From contig JAKOGI010000526.1 of NCBI GenBank assembly GCA_029747015.1, forward strand, positions 186,001-250,000: a DNA stretch of 64,000 nucleotides. The letters are read 5' to 3'. Source of the stretch: Carnegiea gigantea. Taxonomy: Eukaryota > Streptophyta > Magnoliopsida > Caryophyllales > Cactaceae. Position 1 is the stretch's first letter, and each line of letters starts with the position of its first letter. Position numbers and translations under genes: made by a program. This document shows positions 57,660-64,000 of the stretch, piece after piece. The notes under the pieces were generated by a model, which was not told the DNA's origin, searched no databases, and saw nothing but the letters and a program-made list of their open reading frames with translations.

Positions 57660-58690
57660 TTAGGCAATATGGGGAGAATAAGACCCTTACCATGCTAAGG
57701 AACATTATTTTTGGCCAGGCATAAGCAATGATGTACAAGATATCTTGAGGAGGTGTGCTACTTGTCAAGTGGCTAAGAGTCACTACCTCATTGTTTATAC
57801 ACAGCTCTAACTATTCCCATCCTTCCTTGGATTGATGTGAGCATGGATTTCAACCTTAGCTCACCCAAAACTCAAAGGAACAAAGATTCTATATTTGTGG
57901 TAGTGGACAGGCTTTTCAAGATGGCTCATTTCATAGCTTGCAACAAGACCAATGATGTCACTCACATTGTCGAGCTATACTTCAATGAAGTCATGAAATT
58001 GCATGGTATTCCAAGGTCCATTGTCTCTGACCGTGATATCAAGCTCCTTAGTCACTTTTGGATCAGTTTGTCAAAGCAAATGGGAACCAAATTCAAGTAC
58101 AGCACCATATGTCACCCACAAACTGATGGCTAAACCGAGGTTACTAACAAAAGATTAGGAACTCTCTTAAGGGCTTTGATTAAGTCCAATGCTAGGGTGT
58201 GGGATTTCCTTCTCCCAAATGCTAAGTTTTCTTTCAACAAGGCACCAAGCACGACCACAAGGATGTCTCCCTTTAAGGTGGTCTACGGGATTGATCCCTT
58301 AAGCCCCCTTGTTCTTATGCGTAGAGCCCCAGATGAGAAGCCTAGTGTGGAGGCTAGCAAAAGAGAGGAGATTCAAAAACTCCATGAGTAAGTCACAGCC
58401 AAAATTAAGAAATCCAATGCCTCCTACCAAGCCCAAGCAAACAAGCATAAGAAGAGAGTGGTGTTTCAGCCTGGGGATCTAGCTTGGATCCATTTGAGAA
58501 AGGAGTTTTTCCATCAAAATGCAAAAGCAAGTTAATGCTAAGGGCTGATAGTCCTTTTGAGTCTTAGAAAGGGTAAATGACAATGCATACAAGGTTAATT
58601 TATCAAGAGATTTTGGTGTTACATTCAACATAGCAGATTTGACTCCTTTCTTGGAGGATAATCATCTAGTAAATTTGAGGCGAATTCTCT
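57660..58690 (+). pseudogene. E9 integrase
   Basis: The zinc-binding block (about 57690-57790) reads [28 protein letters not shown]. The core (57837-58133) has [33 protein letters not shown] and CHPQTDG, then a stop (CAA or CAG to TAA) and TEVTN with the Glu. The next frame (58176-58391) continues WDFLLPNAKFSFNKAPSTTT and MSPFKVVYGIDPLSPL. The C-terminal GPY/F part (about 58400-58690) has GDLAWIHLRKEF, a one-base frameshift and DNAYKVNLSRDFGVTFNIAD, ending DNHLVNLRRILFNEGG at the PPT. All three catalytic residues are recognisable; the frame is broken at least three times. Confidence 0.88.
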
Positions 58691-58695
58691 TCAAC

Positions 58696-58705
58696 GAGGG
58701 GGGGA
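58696..58705 (+). other. E9 polypurine tract
   Basis: GAGGGGGGGA just before TCATGGAGGTCC, the altered LTR start (TGATGG in E6). Confidence 0.8.
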
Positions 58706-60059
58706 TCATGGAGGTCCATCCATGGACAGCATAATTTGGGTCCTCAAATTATTCAAGGAAATCCAAGTTCAAACACCAACATCCAAGAATTGTTCCAATC
58801 TTTGCTAAAGCAAAATTTAGGTTTACTGGTTTTAATCCAATGCACAAGCCCAGTTTTGTGCATTTGATTTCCTAAACCTCCATGAGGTTTGGAGCCATTC
58901 TTTTTACTTAAGATGTCATCCAACATCCTCAAATACCAAGCCATAAAGAGAAATTCAGGTTAAGTCAAGTGCTTCATGGGGTTGCACCACCATCAAGTCA
59001 ACCATTGCAGTTTTGGCTCAAATCTGACCTGGTTTGAGTTTATGATTGGGTGTCCTCCTTAAACCTAATTTAGGCCTGATTTCTTCACTTACGGTATTCA
59101 TTAACATCCTAATGAACTCATTTATTCCTTAAAATCAAGTCTAAATCAAGTGGAGGTCAAGCAGCCAAGTTGCTCAAAATTGCCGCCAACCCAGGTGTTT
59201 GATTGTTTTTTAATTTGCCATGGTTCTGCCGTCTAAAGGAAGCTTTGGCGACTACCCTTCTTGCTTACTTGCTAGCTTAAGGAGCTAGGAACATCACCAT
59301 TGAGTATTTTGCAGCTTTGGAAGTCAAGTTGGCCACTAGTAGAGGAGATAAAGATATGCTTGTATGCTAATTGGTTGACCAAAAACGGAGCTGCACCTAC
59401 AGCCATTTTTCTCTCCAGTGTACAATTGGATCACTTAAGAGCTAATCAAGAGTTTAGCCTCTAAACAACTTGTTTAACTAGTTTCTCTGAATGTAATTAG
59501 CTAAGATTAAGCACACTTTACATTCTGATTAGTTTCAGCTAGTTTAAAGGTTTCCTAATTACTAAGGAAACACCTTCCCACCTTAGCAACAAAGAGGGGA
59601 TGTGTATTTACACTTGCTTGCTATCTTATTGTAATCATACGTGTATTTAGACGTGTAATGAGACAAGTAGAGCTTTGCTACCTTGAATCCGAAATCCTCT
59701 TCTAAGTTATCCTTGCTTCGGCCGAGTAAGGTGGTAATCTAGTAAGAGTCTTGACCCTTCTTTGGTGGTGTTTCTATACCCAAAATAAGGTTAAGGACCC
59801 TAACTACATTCTTGGTGGTAATTCAATATCCAAGAGTAGAATTATCTTCCGTTATCCCTTTCTCTCTACCGATCTCACTCGATTCTATTCCATGCTTGCA
59901 TTCCTTTTTTGGCTTAGTTTACATTCATATTAGAGTGTGAGAAAATCCTTGATAGAAAAGATCTTCTAACGAGTTCTTTGGGTTAACCGGCCCAAACTGA
60001 GCCTGCGTTGTTCCATAACTCAAACAAGCCAAAGCATTCTTAAGGACACAATCACATCA
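58706..60059 (+). repeat. E9 3' LTR
   Basis: Starts TCATGGAGGTCCATCC, compare TGATGGAAATCC in E6 and TAATGGAGGTCCATCC in the 37042 solo LTR. It ends near CACATCA at 60059; because no left LTR exists in the window the end could be up to ~90 bp further right. The interior near 59700-59830 matches the E6 LTR near 45600-45740 (GGCCGA.TAAGGTGGT.A, GTGAGTCTTGA-like, GGTGGT blocks). No gene. Confidence 0.75.
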
Positions 60060-60686
60060 CAGCTTATTCCCTTGCTTCCCCGTGCCCTGTAGAGCTTGTA
60101 CGACTGGTTGGATTAGTCCAGTTTCTAGTGCATTTTCGCATTAGTTGACATATAACACGGATGAAACTTACAATGGATAATGCGTCACTTAAATTCTCAA
60201 CTCATACAAATTCTAGCTCATAGTTGTCACCAAATTCACCATTGGTTTACATGCATGAAGTGACCATCATAAGGACAACCAAATAACAAACAAAGAAACA
60301 CCACCTCCCAAGGCAAGTCCCGCTTTCGCGAGGTCTATGCAGATCCAAATATAGGCAGGCTTACCTCTACCGCCATCTCTGCCCGTAGAGAGGCTGAATC
60401 CAAGAGACCCACAAAAATAAGATTTTGTGAAAACATTTTATAGAAGAAAAATTTTGCGAAAAAAAAAAATTAAGCACGAATTCTACCTGGGCAACCAGAT
60501 GCAAAAATTAAAAAAACTATAAAAAAAATTAAAACTTAGAAAAGAAATCTGGACCATTCTACCTTCTAAAACGAATGGAAACACTTGTAGGATACAAATG
60601 ACAATGAATACTAGATACAATTTTAGTACCGTCAACCCCCAACAGTCACCCAAAAGAATTAACTGTACAAATCAAATAATGTACAT
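60060..60686 (-). other. Gene-flanking region between E9 and last exon
   Basis: It presumably contains the 3' untranslated region of the gene on the minus strand. A SINE-like relic lies at 60301-60410. I found no AATAAA-type signal that I would trust. Confidence 0.45.
60301..60410 (-). mobile_element. SINE-like relic
   Basis: Minus strand GGGTCTCTTGGATTCAGCCT, CTCTACGGGCAG, GGTAGAGGTAAGCCTGCCTA and GACCTCGCGAAAGCGGGACT, followed by a TTTGTTTGTTATTTGGTTG tail. From memory this matches the common plant tRNA-derived SINE body (GGGTCTATCGGAAACAGCCT..GGTAGGGGTAAGG..ACCCCAC..GGG). The tRNA-like 5' head was not found, so it is partial. Confidence 0.5.
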
Positions 60687-60965
60687 TTACACACTAGGAT
60701 TAACCGATGCCTTGTAAATATGAGAAGTGCATAGCTGATCTGCAGCATCAGTCTTGAGTAAGGCCATTCTTGGAGACCTAGAAATGCCTTGCCTATCATT
60801 TAGAATGTTAATGTAATTCCAGAGCCTAAACCGGTCAGAGTTAGGGAGAGCGAAAGGAGGATTTAGTATCAAAGATGGTGCTTCAACAAGAAGGAAAAAT
60901 AACAAGTGTACAGCTCTTGAGTATGAGGATGCCGCACTTTCTGTATCTCCCATAAGCTCATCAAC
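60687..60965 (-). CDS. Last exon, ATG1-like kinase C-terminus (MIT-like)
   Basis: The exon runs from an AG acceptor (minus ..TTGTTTAACAG, 60966 upward) to a TAA stop at 60689-60687. It encodes VDELMGDTESAASSYSRAVH, LLFFLLVEAPSLILNPPFAL, PNSDRFRLWNYINILNDRQG and a polar tail. The pattern (A..YSRAV.LL.FLL.EAP) is helical and MIT-like. From memory it resembles the C-terminal region of plant ATG1 (ULK-type) autophagy kinases, which binds ATG13. The exon joins in phase 0 to the exon at 63546-63616, giving ..LGRHGA-VDELMGD.. with no break. Unlike the rest of the window, the frame is clean. The kinase domain lies beyond the window, so the name rests on the tail only. Confidence 0.65.
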   Translation of the reverse strand, partial: VDELMGDTESAASSYSRAVHLLFFLLVEAPSLILNPPFALPNSDRFRLWNYINILNDRQGISRSPRMALLKTDAADQLCTSHIYKASVNPSV

Positions 60966-63545
60966 CTGTTAAACAAGTTAAAGCCTTGTTAACAACCCTG
61001 GAGCAAAATCATTAGCAGTAACAGAGGCCCTAGGCAAAAAATAATACTACTGTCATATTCTATCTTTTCTTGCTCAAAATCTCAGTGACTACAATGCTGA
61101 GCTAAACAACACCACGGAATACGTAACATGAAGATCTCTAGAAGTGAGAATGTAATCAGTACAATAAAAATTGAAAAACAGAAAAGACTCAGACCAGCAG
61201 CAGTCATGAAGGGTTGATGCCTGGTTCTTAATGTCCAAGTTTCCTGATCGAATGCACATCTGGATATTGATGCGGTAAGCACATTTAGTATAGTCCTTTC
61301 TCACCATGAACCAAATGGGACACTAAGTTATCTAAAAAGAACCAGACCAGACCAGACCAAACCATTACTCTGATTCCCGCCTAACTGGAATTTTTTTCTT
61401 TTTTGGGTTTTTTTTTTGGGGGGGGGGGGTTGCAGCTTTACTCCTACAACAGAAATGCAGAGAGGCGGTTTAAAAAACCCATACTTCAAGACAACATGCA
61501 GAAATTGTGCTTCAAGAATGATGAGCACTTCTTCCCACAAAAATTATTGGCCACATCTGAGAGCATAATCAGTAAGGACATCTAATCATCTTGATGCAAA
61601 ACAAACCACAAGTATTAACGACATGGTGGTTTATTCTTGGTTTCCATTAACAAACTTTATCCTTTTCAACTTATGATTAGTTCTTAAATATGTCCATCCA
61701 ATTGCTCAAGGAAACAAGAGTACAGTCAGTTTGAAACTATAAGTCCAAGGATTCAAAACGCGGTTTCAGTCACGATTGCGTTTCGGTCGCAATACGAAAA
61801 AAATCGCTCTAATGCGGAAATTGTGTTCCACATAGCAGCGAAAAGACGGCTTGGCCTGTTGGCCAACTCAAAAACCTTTCCGATACTGCCGTTTCATCGC
61901 ACATTGGCCACATTTTGAATCCATAACTATAAGTAGAGTAATTAAATAAGTTTGATTTGACTGCTATGTAAATGAATTTAGAATGAGACAGCAAAACAGC
62001 TAACCAGCAAATGGTCCATTAGATGTTAAAATCTGAATCCATCTTCAAGTAGTCCAACAACTGGCTAGCAAACCTCTGAAGAATGGCTTTCATTTCTAAT
62101 AACTTGCATCAATAAATACAACATATCACGACATAAAAACACCAAAAGCATTGCACATTGTGTCGGGAGAAGTCCATAATTTTTTGGCGCGCCATCAACG
62201 TCAATGTCAATAACAATAAAGTATTGGCATTGTCGTGAATATGGTATTTTATGTCTCTAAGCTGTGGCTGATTGGCTTGATGGGTTATAAGTCACCAAAA
62301 TCCATATGATGAGCCATAAACATATAAGTGACAGACACTCCCCCCTATTATTTCACTGTTATTGCAAGCACAGAACTCACAAGATACGACCATATTTAAA
62401 ACATCATGCTATGCTTCATTTGGCAAGCATTTTGTCCTACACTGGCCTTGCATTTATTGTTTTGGGACCCAGTGGGGGAATTCCAAAAGTTTGGATGGCC
62501 GTGAGGGTCTTTCTCAGCAGGAGATGATAAAATTATGCAGTCTTACCTTTCATTTATCCTTCTACTGCTCTGTAAATTTCTTATTAGCAAAGCGGGTACG
62601 AGAATTCATTATTATCATCTTTCTGTTTTCTTTTCTGTTTTTCTGGGGAGAGGCGGACTAGACAGAGCTGAAGTTATGCACACCCTATTATCCCAGAGCA
62701 CAGACATAACTTGGTTGAGGCAATGGCTATACAACATTGCCGTGAACTAGGAATCTTTTATAAAAATGTGTGCAGACAAATGCAGAAATCAATGGACAGG
62801 GAGCCTCTTCATGAGGGCCAAAACAGCTCAGAACAAAAAGATGCAACATTTTAAAGATGGGTGACGAGAACCTTCAGTCACCAAGGTTCACAACGTGTAA
62901 CTCCTCTGTACAATGCAACTATCTTCCCTTTCTATTCGTACACAATGCGACTATCTTCGGCTTCACCAAACATGCACATAGAACACAACTATCTTGCATT
63001 TCAGTTTTTCCATAGAAGGAATTGATCATGGAACCTTCATTTCAAATGAAATGTGGAGCCTAGAGAGTTGGATAAGGTTTATGCCGCGCACATTAAAAAA
63101 GTACTCTGGTTTACACCCAGCCATTGGCCTGTAATAGTCTGCATTATTGCCAACATGCGGCCAAACTTAATGTAACCTTTCGCCATTGCATTTGGAAGAT
63201 TAGGTCAACCCAGCTACAAGTTCATGTTTTATCTCAGCTCAGCCAGCAAGAGGATTGATTCACCCGTTCTCCCATTCTAGATGAATTTAGAACATTAAAA
63301 AAGTGATACATGCATGTTGGATTTGTACAGAATTATCAGTCATTTCACTGCATAGATGCATAGGCCTTAGGAGCTAGACAGAAGGAAAACAAAATTGTTT
63401 GAAGCAGTAAGTTAATGCATGCGTTTCGGGAGACAATGCGTAAACATCACAATTTCAATTCAACTTAACCTATTATGGTTCAAGAAAATCTCTACTTTTC
63501 TTAAAGAAACGGAGCCTTGAGGAGTGGATGGGATTGAGGACTTAC
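60966..63545 (-). other. Intron (2580 bp) of the ATG1-like gene
   Basis: On the minus strand it begins GTAAGT (63545-63540) and ends TTTAACAG (60973-60966). It contains an (ACCAG)n run near 61341-61359, a T-run followed by a G-run at about 61391-61430, and a Mutator-like MITE at 61745-61924. Near 62910-63000 an ACAATGC(A/G)ACTATCTT motif recurs. Frames at 62306-62750 show no domain. Confidence 0.65.
61745..61924. mobile_element. MITE with 10-bp duplication, Mutator-like
   Basis: The ends are CCAAGGATTCAAAACGCGG and, at the right, CCACATTTTGAATCCAT, giving imperfect inverted repeats around GGATTCAAAA/TTTTGAATCC. The 10-mer AACTATAAGT flanks both sides exactly (61735-61744 and 61925-61934). 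Such 9-11-bp duplications are typical of Mutator-superfamily insertions. It is 180 bp long with no coding capacity. Confidence 0.7.
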
Positions 63546-63616
63546 TGCACCATGTCTACCCAGTGCAAGAGCTGACTGATAAATAGTTTCCATTGCATCA
63601 GGCATTTTCGCAGTTC
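63546..63616 (-). CDS. Penultimate exon of the ATG1-like gene
   Basis: A 71-nt exon between an acceptor (minus ..GTAATTTCAG) and a donor GTAAGT. It starts with the last two bases of a split codon, then TAKMPDAMETIYQSALALGR, HGA. The following exon (60965-60687) continues in frame. MPDAM..I...AL..GR.GAVDE.MGD matches my recollection of plant ATG1 proteins just before the last exon. It lies in the host gene, not in a repeat. Earlier exons are beyond 64000. Confidence 0.65.
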
Positions 63617-64000
63617 CTGAAATTACACAGAGCAAACAAGTCAACAACCAGAGCCATCAGCTACAAGAAGTGTCAAATTTTTATCAAAAAAATGTACTCT
63701 CTGTCTCTGAATTATTGTCCTCTTTTCTATATTGGTATGTGTCATTTTAACTATCCTATTTTCTGTTTGATTGTCCATTTGTGCTCCTAATTAAATTGAG
63801 TAGGAAAGTTAAATATGGAAGGCAAAAATATTAACTCCATATTAAAGATGATGGGCAATTTTGTTAAAGTAATAGATATTTACATACCATTTTTTATTGC
63901 CAAAAATCTAGGACAATAATTCAGAGATTGAGGGGGCATTATGTACGTGAAATTTGAAAAGCTGAAACAAATAAACAGTCTACAAGAAGGGGGTGTGAAT
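63617..64000 (-). other. Upstream intron of the ATG1-like gene (partial)
   Basis: No further exon was recognised to the window end. Most of it is a Stowaway-type MITE at 63697-63939. Confidence 0.5.
63697..63939. mobile_element. Stowaway-type MITE
   Basis: A 243-bp element between TA dinucleotides (63695-63696 and 63940-63941). Inverted ends share TCTCTGAATTATTGTCC (left from about 63704, right AGGACAATAATTCAGAGA), after CTCTCTG/CCCCCTCAA, which resembles the CTCCCTCCGTCCC ends of Stowaway (Tc1/mariner) MITEs. It is non-coding. Confidence 0.75.

Larger units (their letters stand above)
55000..60059 (+). mobile_element. E9: 5'-truncated Ty3/gypsy element with 3' LTR
   Basis: Plus-strand order: gag C-terminal part (from about 55030), zinc knuckle (55332-55373), protease (about 55570-55900), RT (56174-56957), RNase H (56982-57492), integrase (about 57660-58690), PPT (58696-58705), 3' LTR (58706 to about 60059). 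No 5' LTR, PBS or gag N-terminus is present. Stops and frameshifts occur throughout. Related to E0, E1 and E6. Confidence 0.85.

Noticed and set aside
61082..61307. Possible extra exon on the minus strand in the intron of the ATG1-like gene
   Set aside because: The flanking exons already join in phase 0 with a sensible protein; this frame has no match to the expected sequence and weak splice borders.
62306..62750. Overlapping plus-strand frames
   Set aside because: No domain, opposite to the gene, and inside its intron.

Overview
This window looks like repeat-dense flowering-plant (probably eudicot) nuclear DNA. About 60 kb is nested LTR retrotransposons, AT-rich and full of stop codons. Only the last ~3.3 kb carries what looks like a host gene, with plant-type introns. 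I see no rRNA, tRNA gene, CRISPR array or bacterial-type operon. Family names below rest on motifs read by eye and on repeats compared within the window, not on database searches.

Layout, with labels used below. E0 (1-1531, +): integrase tail and probable 3' LTR of a Ty3/gypsy element. E1 (1532-9149, -): a decayed relative with PBS and partial 5' LTR, split by two solo LTRs (2219-3454 and 5889-7646). E3 (9150-26940, -): the 3' LTR, polypurine tract and non-coding internal sequence of a Tekay/Del-like chromovirus. Its LTR is split by E2 (9214-21116, -), a complete element with 4.8-kb LTRs, exact target duplications, a gag but no pol, and a LINE reverse-transcriptase fragment inside it. E4 (26941-39553, -): an Athila-type element with gag, protease, RT, RNase H, integrase and an ATHILA-type downstream ORF. 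A solo LTR (37042-38565) splits its gag. E5 (39554-50806, -): a Tekay-like element inserted in the outer LTR of E4.

E6 (44398-48982, +) sits inside E5. It is a complete 4.6-kb gag-only element with near-identical LTRs, exact target duplications, PBS, PPT, TATA boxes and an open 329-codon gag; it is the youngest-looking item in the window. E7 (50807 to about 55000, +) is an opposite-strand Tekay-like LTR fragment split by solo LTR E8 (51289-53941). E9 (about 55000-60059, +) is a 5'-truncated relative of E0/E1 with a decayed gag-pol and a 3' LTR.

How the parts relate: E0, E1, E6, E9 and the 37042 solo LTR share LTR ends of the form TGATGG...CATCA, initiator-tRNA-Met-type primer sites and the same gag/integrase tail style, so E6 is probably a deletion derivative of that lineage. 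It keeps a few codons of the integrase C-terminus just before the PPT. E2, E3, E5, E7 and E8 form a second group with TGTAAC...TTACA ends.

The right edge (60687-63616, -) has the last two exons of a gene resembling the C-terminal MIT-like region of plant ATG1 autophagy kinases. Around it lie a SINE-like relic, a Mutator-type MITE with a 10-bp duplication and a Stowaway-type MITE.
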